Shown here: in pieces, positions 41,460 through 50,694 of the stretch
How positions within the stretch are numbered: the stretch's first letter is position 1
Layout of the letters: each line of letters begins with the position of its first letter
NCBI RefSeq assembly: GCF_004698125.1
Contig: NZ_SRHV01000006.1
Coordinates: 124,001-188,000 of the forward strand
Length of the DNA stretch: 64,000 nt
Direction: 5' to 3'
Origin: Halosimplex halophilum
GTDB lineage: Archaea > Halobacteriota > Halobacteria > Halobacteriales > Haloarculaceae
Program-made: the position numbers and the translations under genes
Notes under the pieces: generated by a model
What the model saw: the letters and a program-made list of their open reading frames with translations, nothing else
What the model was told of the DNA's origin: nothing
Database searches by the model: none

Positions 41460-42506
41460 CTATCGGCCTTCGCTGGCGACGGTGTCGACGACGCCGCGCA
41501 GGTAGCCGACGGTGAACCCGCGGGCGCGGTGGCGCCAGTCGGTGTCGTCGACCATCTCGGGGACGTGGTCGGGGATGAGGACGCCGTCGAAACCCACGTC
41601 GACGAGCGCGCGGACGGCCTCGGCGGTCTCGAAGTTGCCCTCGTCGACGAACGTCTCGTGGAACCGCGGGACGGAGCCGACCACGTCGCGGAAGTGGACG
41701 AACACGATGTCGTCGCGCTCGCCGAACCGGCGGATGACCTCGGGTACGTCCTCGCCCATCTGCGAGAAACACCCCAGGCAGAGCTTGAGGCCGTGGTTGT
41801 CGCTCGGGACCAGCTCCATCGCCTTCTCGAAGTTCTCGACGTTGCGAAAGAGTCGAGGGATGCCGCCGAGCGACTCCAGCACGGGCGGGTCGACCGGGTG
41901 CAGCGCCAGGTCGACGCCGGCCTCCTCGGCGACCGGGAGGACGGTTTCGAGAAAGCGCTCGTAGTTGTCCCAGAACTCCGCCTCGGTGTACTCGCGGTCG
42001 ATGCCAGGCGCGAGGCCGTCCGGGTCGTCGATCTCGTCGAGGTCGAAGGCGGTCCCGGTCGCGCCGCCCCGCAGCTCGACGGGCTCTGTCCGCATCGGCA
42101 CGACGCCGCGGGGGTTCCACTGGTAGCCCAGGATCGGGATGTCGGCCTCGCCGAGGTTACGGACCAGCGTCGTGATCGAATCGAGCGCCTCGTCGCTCCC
42201 CTCGCGGTCGAACATGATGTCGCCGTACAGCGAGTACGGCAGCGACTGGATCCCGGTCAGGCGCAGGCCCGCGTCCTCGACTCGCTCGCGGGCGGCGTCG
42301 AGCTCGGCGACCGACGGAATGGAATCGGGCCCGACCGCGATGGTCTGGGCTGCCTCGCGGTCGTTGAACTCGTCGGGTTCCTCCTCGGTGTCGGCGTGGT
42401 CGACGAAGATGTCGGTCGCGCCGAGCTGGCGGAGGTACCGGAGCCGCTTCGCCGAGAGGTTCCGCGTCCGGACCCCGACACGCGGCGTCGCAGGGGTGTC
42501 GTCCAT
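41460..42506 (-). CDS. uxuA: Mannonate dehydratase (UxuA type)
   Basis: 348 residues. Xylose-isomerase-like TIM barrel of the UxuA family: GATDIFVDHAD, VEDAGLRLTGIQSLP, VAEEAGVDLALHPVDPP, GLKLCLGCFSQMGEDVPE, DIVFVHFRDV, RFHETFVDEGNF and DGVLIPDHVP. The His and Cys ligands for the metal (HPVDPP, CLGC, HFRDV, PDH) are in place. The enzyme dehydrates D-mannonate (from glucuronate or fructuronate) to KDG. It faces the glycerate kinase gene, which could act on the three-carbon product downstream. This offers a second, isomerase-type uronate branch in addition to the oxidative route. The isomerase and reductase of that branch are not in the window. Confidence 0.88.
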   Translation of the reverse strand: MDDTPATPRVGVRTRNLSAKRLRYLRQLGATDIFVDHADTEEEPDEFNDREAAQTIAVGPDSIPSVAELDAARERVEDAGLRLTGIQSLPYSLYGDIMFDREGSDEALDSITTLVRNLGEADIPILGYQWNPRGVVPMRTEPVELRGGATGTAFDLDEIDDPDGLAPGIDREYTEAEFWDNYERFLETVLPVAEEAGVDLALHPVDPPVLESLGGIPRLFRNVENFEKAMELVPSDNHGLKLCLGCFSQMGEDVPEVIRRFGERDDIVFVHFRDVVGSVPRFHETFVDEGNFETAEAVRALVDVGFDGVLIPDHVPEMVDDTDWRHRARGFTVGYLRGVVDTVASEGR

Positions 42507-42627
42507 ACCGACGGGGTCGCGCTACTGGCTCAAAAGCCCACTCACTGCGGTTCGTTCGTCCGCAACTGGAGTGGGTTCGCCCGGACGGTCAGCGGCGAGG
42601 CGGGCCGCCGCGGTCCGGGAGTCTCGC

Positions 42628-43473
42628 TTACTCCGCGACGACTGGGTTTTCGAGCGTGCCGATGCCCTCGATCTCGGCCTCGCAGGTGTCGCCGGGTTCG
42701 AGTAGTTCGGGCGGGTCGCGGAAGATGCCGACGCCGCCGGGCGTCCCGGTCGTGACCACGTCGCCGGGTTCGAGCGTCACGTCCGCGCTGATGTACGAGA
42801 CCAGCTCGTGCATGTCGAAGATGAACTGCTCGGTGTTTGAGGACTGCTTGGTCTCGCCGTTGACCCGCAGCTCAACGTCGACCGCGTTGGGGTCGAAGCC
42901 GTCGCCGGCGACGAGTGTCGGGCCCAGCGGCGCGAACGTGTCGTAGCTCTTGCCGCGGAAGAACTGCCCGTCGGACATCTGCGCGTCGCGGCCGCTCACG
43001 TCGTTGAGCACCGTGTAGCCGGCCACGTAGTCGTCGACCTCGTCCTCGTCTACGTCGGTCGCCCGACGGCCGATAACGGCGGCGAGTTCGACCTCGTAGT
43101 CGACCTGTTCGTCGCCGCCGGGGTGGACGATCGGACTGCCGGGGTTCGTGACGGCCGTCGAGGCCTTCGAGAACAGCATGGGGACCTCGGGGACCTCCTC
43201 GTCCTGCTCCTCGGCGTGGTCGTGGTAGTTGAGGCCGGCACAGACGATCTTCCCGGGCCTCGGGACCGGCGCCAGGCGGTCGACCTCCTCGGGGTCGACG
43301 ACCGGGAGCGCGCCGTCGTCGACGGCGCTCGCCAGGCGGTCGAGATAGCGCTGGTTGGTCAGGTCCTCGTACGACGGTTCGCCGGCGGGGTCCGCCGCGA
43401 GCGCGTGGATGCCCGCGCCCGTCTGGACGCCCCAGGCGGGACCGCTTCCGTCGGAATATCGAACGAATTGCAT
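42628..43473 (-). CDS. Fumarylacetoacetate hydrolase (FAH) family enzyme
   Basis: 281 residues. FAH fold: KIVCAGLNYHDHAEEQ, PMLFSKASTAVTNPGSPIVH, DYEVELAAVIGRRATDV, AGYTVLNDVSGRDAQ, GPTLVAGDGFDPN and TTGTPGGVGIFRDPPELLEP. The acidic ligands (YEVELAAVIG) for Mg/Mn are present. Family members hydrolyse or dehydrate beta-diketo and 2-keto-3-deoxy acids. In haloarchaea one acts as 2-keto-3-deoxy-pentonate dehydratase (xylose/arabinose pathway), and another hydrolyses 2,4-diketo-3-deoxy-rhamnonate to pyruvate and lactate. Either fits the arabinose and rhamnose released by the GH51 and GH78 enzymes here. The ATG of MQFVRYS has a TATA box CAATTTAAG 30 nt upstream; the longer frame is not family-like. 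Confidence 0.88.
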   Translation of the reverse strand: MQFVRYSDGSGPAWGVQTGAGIHALAADPAGEPSYEDLTNQRYLDRLASAVDDGALPVVDPEEVDRLAPVPRPGKIVCAGLNYHDHAEEQDEEVPEVPMLFSKASTAVTNPGSPIVHPGGDEQVDYEVELAAVIGRRATDVDEDEVDDYVAGYTVLNDVSGRDAQMSDGQFFRGKSYDTFAPLGPTLVAGDGFDPNAVDVELRVNGETKQSSNTEQFIFDMHELVSYISADVTLEPGDVVTTGTPGGVGIFRDPPELLEPGDTCEAEIEGIGTLENPVVAE

Positions 43474-43498
43474 CGATCGGGATAGGTCGGCACTCTCA

Positions 43499-43507
43499 CT
43501 TAAATTG
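43499..43507 (-). promoter_or_regulatory. TATA box of the FAH gene
   Basis: CAATTTAAG (minus strand) is centred ~30 nt before the ATG at 43473, in the 117-bp divergent promoter region shared with the 43591 gene. Confidence 0.6.
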
Positions 43508-43560
43508 GCCGATCGGAACGCCGAGCCCGAGCGGGACTCGCCCGCGGATGGCACGGACAT

Positions 43561-43568
43561 CTTTAAGA
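43561..43568 (+). promoter_or_regulatory. TATA box of the LarA-like gene
   Basis: CTTTAAGA is centred ~26 nt before the ATG at 43591. Confidence 0.65.
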
Positions 43569-43590
43569 TTGGACCGGGCAACGTTGCGGT

Positions 43591-44958
43591 ATGGACTCGG
43601 ATCTATCGAGGGATTCGCTCGCGGTCCCGGAGGCGGCGATCGGCGAGGCCTGCGGCGAGACACCGCTGCCGGAGCTAGGCGTGATCGAGCAGGTCTGGGA
43701 GACCGACCCGATACCGACCGACGAGATCGCCGAGCGGGCCGGCGAGGCGTTCGCGTCGCTGCCGCTCGACGAGGTCCCCGACGGCGGGGAGATCGCCATC
43801 GGCGCCGGGAGCCGCGGCATCGCGAACCTCGCGGAGATCGTGGCGGGCGTCGTCGCGGAAGCCCGGGATCGAGGCTACGAACCGTTCGTGTTCCCGGCGA
43901 TGGGCAGCCACGGCGGCGCGACTGCCGAGGGCCAGCGGGAGATGCTGGCGGAACTCGGCGTCGACGAGGAGACCGTCGGCTGCGAGATCCGGTCGAGCAT
44001 GGACGTGGTCGAGGTCGGGCGGACCGAAGACCGCGACGTTCCCGTCGTCGCCGACGCGAACGCCGTCGCGGCCGACGCGATCGTCCCGATCAACCGGGTG
44101 AAGCCCCACACCGACTTCGACGGGACCGTCGAGAGCGGGCTCTCGAAGATGCTCGTCATCGGGATGGGCAAACAGCGCGGCGCCAAGACCGCCCACGACT
44201 GGGCGGTCGACTGGTCGCTGCGGAACATGATCCCCGAGATCACCGAACGCCTGCTGGACGAGTTGCCGGTCGTCGGCGGCGTCGCGATCCTCGAAGACCA
44301 GCGCGACGACACCGCGCTGCTGGAGGGCGTCCCGCCCGAAGGCTTCCTCGACCGCGAGGCCGAACTACTGGAGCGGGCCTACGACGAGATGCCGACGCTC
44401 CCGTTCGACGACATCGACGTGCTCGTCCTCGACCGGCAGGGCAAGGACATCAGCGGCCAGGGGATGGACACGAACGTCATCGGCCGCCGGCCGTTCGCGA
44501 TCCAGGAGCCCGAGCCCGACACGCCCGAGATCAAGCGGATCTACACCCGCGGGCTGACCGAGACGACCCACGGCAACGCGATGGGGATGGGGTCGGCCGA
44601 CTTCGTCCACGCGGACCTGCTCGCGGGGATCGACATGCCGACGACGCTGATCAACGCGCTGACCGCGAGCACGACCCGCGGCGTCCGGCTCCCGCCGGCC
44701 GTCGAGACCGACCGCGCGGGGTTGATCGCGGCGCTGTCGACCATCGGCATCGTCGACCCCGAGACCGTGCGGGTGGTCCGGGCCCCCGACACGATGCACC
44801 TCCAGCGCCTCTACGCCTCGCCGGCGCTCGTCGACGAGGCGCGCGAGCGGGACGACCTCCGCGTCGTCGCCGAGCCCTCGCCCGTCGAGTTCGAGGACGG
44901 CGAGTTCGCGGCGCCGCCGGCCCACGAGGCGGTCGCCGACGGGTCGGGTGAGGACTGA
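43591..44958 (+). CDS. LarA-like (DUF2088 superfamily) hydroxy-acid racemase candidate
   Basis: 455 residues, cytoplasmic. Conserved blocks of the lactate-racemase-like superfamily are visible: GGEIAIGAGSRGIANLAEIV, PFVFPAMGSHGGATAEGQRE, INRVKPHTDFDGTVESGLSK, MLVIGMGKQRGA and a late TRGVRLPPAV. Classical LarA racemises lactate using a nickel-pincer cofactor made by LarB/C/E, whose genes are not seen here. Many LarA-like proteins act on other 2-hydroxy acids such as aldonates. It is divergent from the FAH gene with a compact two-promoter spacer, so both probably serve the same sugar-acid route. Conversion of L-lactate from rhamnose breakdown or epimerisation of an aldonate are two possibilities. 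The family call is firm, the reaction is not. Confidence 0.75.
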   Translation: MDSDLSRDSLAVPEAAIGEACGETPLPELGVIEQVWETDPIPTDEIAERAGEAFASLPLDEVPDGGEIAIGAGSRGIANLAEIVAGVVAEARDRGYEPFVFPAMGSHGGATAEGQREMLAELGVDEETVGCEIRSSMDVVEVGRTEDRDVPVVADANAVAADAIVPINRVKPHTDFDGTVESGLSKMLVIGMGKQRGAKTAHDWAVDWSLRNMIPEITERLLDELPVVGGVAILEDQRDDTALLEGVPPEGFLDREAELLERAYDEMPTLPFDDIDVLVLDRQGKDISGQGMDTNVIGRRPFAIQEPEPDTPEIKRIYTRGLTETTHGNAMGMGSADFVHADLLAGIDMPTTLINALTASTTRGVRLPPAVETDRAGLIAALSTIGIVDPETVRVVRAPDTMHLQRLYASPALVDEARERDDLRVVAEPSPVEFEDGEFAAPPAHEAVADGSGED

Positions 44959-45000
44959 AAACCGCGACAGAACAGCAGAGAACCGAAATGCGGTCGTTCT

Positions 45001-46146
45001 TCAGTCGAGTTCGGACAGTTCGACGCGGCGGCCTTCCTCGTGCGAGAGATGGGCCGCCTCGGTGAGCTGGACGCCGCGGGCGCCGGCGGTGAAGTCCCAC
45101 GGGAACGGCTCGTCGGCGACGACGTGGCGGACGAACTCCTTCCACTGGGTCTTGAACGCGTTCTCGAACTCGCGGTTGTTCGGGACAGTCTCCCAGTCTT
45201 CGGTGAAGTCGTGTTCCTTCGGCGTGTCGGGGTTCCACTCCGGTTTGGGCGTGTTGGCGTGGTGCTGGGACTTGCAGTCGCGCAGCCCGGCGACGGCGCT
45301 GCCCTCGGTGCCGTCGACCTGGATCTCGAGGAGGTCGTCGCGGTTGACCCGCGTCGTCCACGAGGAGTTGAGCTGGGCGACGACGTCGTCCTCCAGTTCC
45401 ATGATCGCGTAGGCCGCGTCGTCGGCGGTCGCCTCGTAGGGCTCGCCGTCCTCGTCGACGCGCTCGTCGATGTGGGTGACCTCGTGGCTGCGGACCGCCT
45501 CGATCTCCCCGAACAGGTTCTCGAGGACGTAGCTCCAGTGGGAGTACATGTCGTCGACGATGCCGCCGCCGTCCTCCGCGCGGTAGTTCCACGAGGGGCG
45601 CTGTGCGGGCTGGTTGTGCCCGGTGAACACCCAGTAGCCGAACTCGACCCGTACGGACAAGATGTCGCCGAAGAAGCCCTGGTCGATGAGCCGCTGGAGC
45701 TTCATCACGCCGGGCAGCCAGAGCTTGTCCTGGACGATGCCGTGTTTGGAGTCGCTGGCCTCGGCGGTCTCGGCGACCGCCCGCGCCGTCTCGAGGTCGC
45801 CGGCCAGGGGTTTCTCGCAGTAGACGTCCTTGCCGGCCTCGATGGCCCTCCGCACGCAGTCGGCCCGGCGGGAGGTGATCTGCGAGTCGAAGTAGATCTC
45901 GTCGTCGCCGTCGAGGACCGTCTCCAGGTCGGGATCGGCCGCGTAGCGGTCGACGCCGTGTTCCTCGCTCAGTCGCTGCAGTTTGCGCTCGTTGCGGCCG
46001 ACCAGGATCGGGTCCGGCAGCACCCGTTCGCCGCCGGGGAGCTCCACGCCGCCCTCCTCCCGGATCGAGCAGATCGACCGGATGAGGTGCTGGTTCGTCC
46101 CCATGCGACCGGTCACGCCGTTCATGATGATACCGATCTCTTGCAT
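45001..46146 (-). CDS. Gfo/Idh/MocA-family oxidoreductase 2
   Basis: 381 residues. Rossmann motif GIIMNGVTGRMGTNQHL (unusual for its G-x-x-G-x-M-G spacing), catalytic EKP in DVYCEKPLAGDLETA, and a C-terminal domain with WNYRAEDGGGIVDDMYSHW. The C-terminal part binds the sugar acid or sugar ring, but no known specificity motif is apparent. It is divergent from oxidoreductase 3 across a 175-bp spacer, suggesting paired expression. The end lies 42 bp after the stop of the convergent LarA-like gene. Confidence 0.9.
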   Translation of the reverse strand: MQEIGIIMNGVTGRMGTNQHLIRSICSIREEGGVELPGGERVLPDPILVGRNERKLQRLSEEHGVDRYAADPDLETVLDGDDEIYFDSQITSRRADCVRRAIEAGKDVYCEKPLAGDLETARAVAETAEASDSKHGIVQDKLWLPGVMKLQRLIDQGFFGDILSVRVEFGYWVFTGHNQPAQRPSWNYRAEDGGGIVDDMYSHWSYVLENLFGEIEAVRSHEVTHIDERVDEDGEPYEATADDAAYAIMELEDDVVAQLNSSWTTRVNRDDLLEIQVDGTEGSAVAGLRDCKSQHHANTPKPEWNPDTPKEHDFTEDWETVPNNREFENAFKTQWKEFVRHVVADEPFPWDFTAGARGVQLTEAAHLSHEEGRRVELSELD

Positions 46147-46321
46147 TGCGTCGTCACTGAATGGTTATCAGAACCTCAATAACATTTCGGTCACAGCGGG
46201 TGAGCACGTCCGCCGGGTCGGATATCGCCGGCCGACCCCCGGTCGCTCCGGACTCGCCGAGCGCTCGCGGACGGTATCCGTGACCGATACTTTGATGTGT
46301 CGTCTTAGAGCAATGCCGATC

Positions 46322-47428
46322 ATGTCCACGAAGATCGGATACGTCGGTGTCGACCACCACCATCGGGACCCGTACTTCACGGTCGCCAGCGGCCTCGACC
46401 TGGACGTGACGGCCGTCTGCGAGCCGGGCCGGCGCGTCGACCTCGACAGCCTGACCGCGATGGACGACCGCCCCGACGAGATCACGACGGAGGGCGGCGA
46501 CGTGGCGGATCTCGTCGCCGACGCGACAGTCTACGAGGACCCCCACCGGCTGGCCGCCGAAGCGGACGTCGACGTGGTCTGGATCACCTACCGAAGCGAC
46601 GAGACGCCGGCGATCATCGAGACAGCGGTCGAGCACGGCGTCCACGTCGTCAGCGAGAAACCCATCGCGCGAACGGCCGCCGACCTGGAGGGGGTCGCCG
46701 AGAAGGCCAACGAGGCCGGGGTCACCGTGTCGCCGACGCTGTACTACCGGACGAACCCGGTCGCGATGGACATCCGCGATCGGGTCGAAGACGGCTTCTT
46801 CGGCGATATCTGGACCGTCCAGGGCCGGTTCAACGCGAGCCAGCTCTCCTTCCGGGACACCGACCACTACATCTACGACGCGTCCGTGAGCCGCGGCGGC
46901 GCGCTGCAGTGGATCGGCCCCCACTGGCTCGACGCGATGCCGTGGATGCTCGACGACCCGATCACCCGGGTCAACGCCAGCTTCCACGACGCCGAGGAGG
47001 CCGACGTGGACGCCGGCGCGGTCCTCCAGTTCGGGACCGAGAGCGGCACCCTCGGGACCTACCACACGGGCTACTACCTGAGCGACCGCGGCAAGGACAC
47101 CCACTTCGGGCTCTACGGGACCGACGCACAGGCCCAGACGCCGCTGCACCACGACTCGCTGCAGCACGAGCCGACGATCCCCCTGGAGATCACCTCGGAA
47201 GACCCCGACTGGTCGGCCGCGCCCAAGCGGACCGTCCAGTACGAGTGCACCTACGACCGGTTCCCCGCCTGGGGCGACTTCGTCTACGACTACTTCGAGG
47301 CGTACTTCGATGGCTACGAGACGGGCGACGTGCCCGCGACCGTCGACGACGCCGTCCAGCTGCTCCGCGTCATGGACGCGGCCTACGACTCGGCCGACCG
47401 CGACGAGTGGGTCGCCGTCGGCGACTGA
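46322..47428 (+). CDS. Gfo/Idh/MocA-family oxidoreductase 3
   Basis: 368 residues from MSTKIGYV; an ATG three codons upstream is an equally possible leaderless start, since a TATA-like ATACTTTGATG at ~46288-46298 sits 22-31 nt from the two. The N-terminal motif is degenerate (KIGYVGVDHHHRDPYF) and lacks a normal G-x-G-x-x-G loop. HVVSEKPIARTAADLEGVAE has the catalytic EKP, and the C-terminal domain shows GGALQWIGPHWLDAMPWML. Similar HHH-type relatives occur in sugar-degradation clusters with ThuA-like proteins. Function is unknown beyond probable NAD(P)-dependent sugar oxidoreduction; the altered nucleotide loop could weaken cofactor binding. Confidence 0.86.
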   Translation: MSTKIGYVGVDHHHRDPYFTVASGLDLDVTAVCEPGRRVDLDSLTAMDDRPDEITTEGGDVADLVADATVYEDPHRLAAEADVDVVWITYRSDETPAIIETAVEHGVHVVSEKPIARTAADLEGVAEKANEAGVTVSPTLYYRTNPVAMDIRDRVEDGFFGDIWTVQGRFNASQLSFRDTDHYIYDASVSRGGALQWIGPHWLDAMPWMLDDPITRVNASFHDAEEADVDAGAVLQFGTESGTLGTYHTGYYLSDRGKDTHFGLYGTDAQAQTPLHHDSLQHEPTIPLEITSEDPDWSAAPKRTVQYECTYDRFPAWGDFVYDYFEAYFDGYETGDVPATVDDAVQLLRVMDAAYDSADRDEWVAVGD

Positions 47429-47661
47429 GACCGCCGGGCCGACGCTCACCTCCGCCGCCCGGGATACCGCACATCCCCCGGTCTCCGGCGGCTTCCGGCC
47501 CCGTTCTCCCGGAGCGCGACACCCGTCAATCCGGTTGCCACGGATTTCTCGGTAGGCGATCGGTCCCCCCACCAGCTGCTCCGGACCACGCGATCGCTGC
47601 CGGCGATCACCGAGCGCTCGCCACGTCAGCGTCGACTAACGCGCGGAGCGGATACATAATA

Positions 47662-47673
47662 TATTCTAGAATA
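47662..47673. promoter_or_regulatory. Perfect 12-bp palindrome TATTCTAGAATA
   Basis: Exact dyad in an AT-rich stretch; it contains CTAG like the element at 7414-7427 upstream of a pectate lyase gene. Candidate binding site, no direct evidence. Confidence 0.35.
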
Positions 47674-48142
47674 CAAGAGAAAAGAGGGATATCATATACT
47701 ACAGTCCGAACAGGAGTTCCGGGACCACAGCACCCCGCGAGATCGATGACGTGTGCAGCGATATAGCCCGATTAGGGCCGTATACCGCACGATTCGGGAT
47801 CCTCTCCCGAAGTATCGGTCACAGTTAGCGGCCACGAGGTGAACGACCGGCGATAGCACGAGGGTCCGGTAGGATATGGCGAATTTTCGGCGTATACCGG
47901 GATAAAGCGCCGTCTATTCCGGACGGCACTTTCGGAACCGTCCGGCCGTCGCGCTCGCAGACGCCATCGGTCGATGTCGGGGATCCCCACCTCATTACGG
48001 ATTCCAGTGATGTATGTAGATCTTATACTATTCCGTGAGCGATCCGCAGCAGGATTCCGAACACAGCAGGCAGGGTATCCGGAACTCTGTGTCAGCAGCC
48101 GGGAAGTCGATAGAAACGACCTGTGCGTGCGGGTTGCGGTAT

Positions 48143-48168
48143 AGCTTATTCGATTAGCTTAGTCGATC
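48143..48168. repeat. 13-bp direct repeat upstream of the GH51 promoter
   Basis: AGCTTATTCGATT is followed immediately by AGCTTAGTCGATC (11 of 13 identical), then AGCT begins a third partial copy. It ends about 40 bp upstream of the TATA-like box, a place where activators often bind. Confidence 0.5.
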
Positions 48169-48246
48169 AGCTACGTTACCGATCCTCGGGACGGCCACTT
48201 CACGAACTTATTTGTCGCTCACCGAAGTCGGGGACAGATATCGCCG

Positions 48247-49728
48247 ATGGCACCCGATACTATCCGCGTCCGAACCAGCGAGGAGATCGACCGCGTCAAT
48301 CCGGAGATCCACGGCCACTTCGCCGAGCACCTCGGCCGGTGCGTCTACGGCGGGCTCTGGGTCGGAGATGACGACCCGCTCCCGACGACAGACGGGATCC
48401 GGGAGGACACCGTGGAGTTGCTCTCGGAGCTCGGAGTCCACCAGCTCCGGTGGCCGGGCGGCTGTTTCGCGGACGCGTACCACTGGCGCGACGGGGTCGG
48501 CCCCCGCGAGGAGCGGCCCACCCGGCCGAACGACTTCTGGGCACAGGGCCGCGAGGACGCGTTCGTCGAGTCCAACGCCTTCGGGACCGAGGAGTTCCTG
48601 CGCCTCTGTGAACTCGTCGACGCGGAGCCGTTCCTGGCCGCGAACGTCGGCTCGGGCGACCCCCAGGAGGCCAAGGAGTGGGTCGAGTACTGCAACCGCG
48701 AGGACGACACGGCGCTGGCCCGGGAGCGGGCCGAGAACGGCTCGCCGGAGCCCCACGACGTGACCTACTGGGGCGTCGGCAACGAGAACTGGGGCTGCGG
48801 CGGGCAGTTCGACCCGGAGACGTACGCGAACGAGTTCCGCCGGTTCGCCCACTACATGCGCCTGCGCGGCGCCGAGGAGACGATCGCCTGCGGGCACGTC
48901 GACGAGGACTGGAACCGGCGGTTCCTCGCCGAGCTCACCGAGCCGGATCTCATGGATCACCTCTCGATCCACCGTTACTTCGGCCGCTGGGACGGCGACT
49001 GCGGGAGCGCCACCGAGTTCGACGAGGAACAGTACTACCTGCTGTTCGCCGAGTCGCTGAAGGTCGGCCGCCAGATCGACAGCGCGGCGGCCGCCATCGA
49101 CACCTACGCGTCGACCGACGACGTGGGGATCGCGGTCGACGAGTGGGGCGCCTGGCACCCGGAGGCGACGAGCGAGAACGGGCTCGAACAGGAGAACAGC
49201 GTGCGCGACGCCGTCGCCGCCGCCGGCGTCCTCGACGACTTCAACAGGCGCGCGGACCTGGTGTCGATGGCGAACCTCGCCCAGACCGTGAACGTCCTGC
49301 AATGTGTCGTCCAGACCGACGAGGAGGCCGCGTGGCCGACGCCGACCTACCGGGTGCTGGACCTGTACAGCCCCCACGTCGGCGCCACGGCCGTCCGGAC
49401 CCCCGTCGAGACCGACGAGGTCGAGACGGACCTGTGGGAGGTCCCCCTGGTCAGCGCCTCGGCCACCGTCGACGGCGGGGACACGTACGTCACGCTCAGC
49501 AACCGGTCGCTCGACGGGGAACGGACAGTCCGCGTCGCCGTGGGGGACGACGTCGGCGACGCCAGCGGCGAGGTCCTCTTCGCCGACCACGACCCCGCCG
49601 ACTACTCCACCCGCGAGAACGCCGCCGCGTTCGAGTCGGCCGAACTCGACGTGACGACCGAGGACGGTGACCTCGTCGTCGACCTCCCGCCGAACAGCGT
49701 CGCGGGCCTGTCGATCGCGACGGCCTGA
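48247..49728 (+). CDS. GH51 alpha-L-arabinofuranosidase, cytoplasmic
   Basis: 493 residues without signal peptide. GH51 layout: N-terminal strand EIHGHFAEHLGRCVYGGLWV, QLRWPGGCFADAYHWRDGVG, acid/base Glu180 in YWGVGNENWGCGG, LSIHRYFGRWDGD and nucleophile Glu299 in IAVDEWGAWHPE, then the C-terminal beta-sandwich. It removes terminal alpha-L-arabinofuranosyl units from arabinan, arabinoxylan or arabinogalactan oligomers in the cytoplasm. The released arabinose could feed the keto-deoxy-pentonate route in which a FAH-family enzyme takes part. It has a short untranslated leader, since the TATA-like box lies ~37 nt upstream. The GH10-type gene follows after a long spacer. Confidence 0.93.
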   Translation: MAPDTIRVRTSEEIDRVNPEIHGHFAEHLGRCVYGGLWVGDDDPLPTTDGIREDTVELLSELGVHQLRWPGGCFADAYHWRDGVGPREERPTRPNDFWAQGREDAFVESNAFGTEEFLRLCELVDAEPFLAANVGSGDPQEAKEWVEYCNREDDTALARERAENGSPEPHDVTYWGVGNENWGCGGQFDPETYANEFRRFAHYMRLRGAEETIACGHVDEDWNRRFLAELTEPDLMDHLSIHRYFGRWDGDCGSATEFDEEQYYLLFAESLKVGRQIDSAAAAIDTYASTDDVGIAVDEWGAWHPEATSENGLEQENSVRDAVAAAGVLDDFNRRADLVSMANLAQTVNVLQCVVQTDEEAAWPTPTYRVLDLYSPHVGATAVRTPVETDEVETDLWEVPLVSASATVDGGDTYVTLSNRSLDGERTVRVAVGDDVGDASGEVLFADHDPADYSTRENAAAFESAELDVTTEDGDLVVDLPPNSVAGLSIATA

Positions 49729-50694
49729 ACCGACCGGCGCCGCCGGATCCGATTCCGATATTACCGTATCACCGTCGGCTTCGTGAAACCCCGCAACTCC
49801 CGGGCTACCGCGGCGTGTCGCGGTTCGACGGCGTCGTCCCCGAGTCTGAGGTACACTGATACCGTCGTGATATTCCGTGTCATCGACTCTAATCTTACCG
49901 GTAATACCGTAAATCCCTATTTTCGGGCGCTTCGATGGATTTCTCCCGTATTTCGAGACTGGTGGGCGAGCGACGATCGATACCACGGACGGAAAGTATC
50001 ACGGTGAGAGCCGACGGAAAACCATCGTGTCCCGTTCGGGGCGCGTTCCCGACTGATCTGTCGCTTCTCCAGTCGACCGTTCGTGGGCCGAGGTGTCGAC
50101 GGGATTACCGGACGGATGATACAGAGTAGACCACCGTTCGAGCGTTCTACCGAGCGGTTTTCCGGGGAACGATAGCCCGGGAGGGCGAGCACGTCGCACT
50201 ACTGCGGACGGATCACGGTCGAATACCCCGGCGGATCCGGACCGTTCAGTCGCTGGCAGCGACTCCGCGGGGAAGACCTGACTGGACGATGTCGGGGCTG
50301 AACGGCGATCGTACGGCATACTCGTAGCGGAGAATCACCGGTAATTCGCGCTCAGCGCCCTCGTCGAACGCGGTCGTTGTTTCGTCACTCTGGAAATCCA
50401 TCCGGGATAAGCGGACGCAACTGGGTACGCCGCAGCACCCGGCGGCTTCGATGCCACGCTGTGGGCTGCGAGCTACACAGCCGCCGATGTTCCCCGCAGA
50501 CGCAAGATGACGGGGAGAACCGACCGGATCGTTTCGAGGACCGGACCCCGGGACTGTGCGACCGCCGCAGAACTCGGGGGGAGACGTGCTTCGAGTCGAC
50601 CGGGCGGGAGTGACCCCGGAACGGTGCCGGCGACCGTGGTGGCACCGAAACTGATAAGTGAGAAAGTGAAAACTGGACTGCTATACGGACCCAC
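49729..50694. other. 966-bp intergenic region upstream of the GH10-type gene
   Basis: No gene recognised. It includes the 10-bp palindrome TTACCGGTAA at 49895-49904 and a second ACCGGTAAT at 50337-50345, both in AT-richer tracts. The long spacing suggests a control region for the secreted GH10-type protein. Confidence 0.45.

Larger units (their letters stand above)
47429..48246. other. 818-bp intergenic region upstream of the GH51 gene
   Basis: No gene recognised; short frames here lack family features. It holds the palindrome TATTCTAGAATA (47662-47673), an inverted partial relative of the bipartite element (TTCCAGT at 48002-48008 then TGTAGATC at 48015-48022), a 13-bp direct repeat at 48143-48168 and a TATA-like CTTATTTG at 48206-48213. 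It is AT-richer than the flanking genes. Confidence 0.5.
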
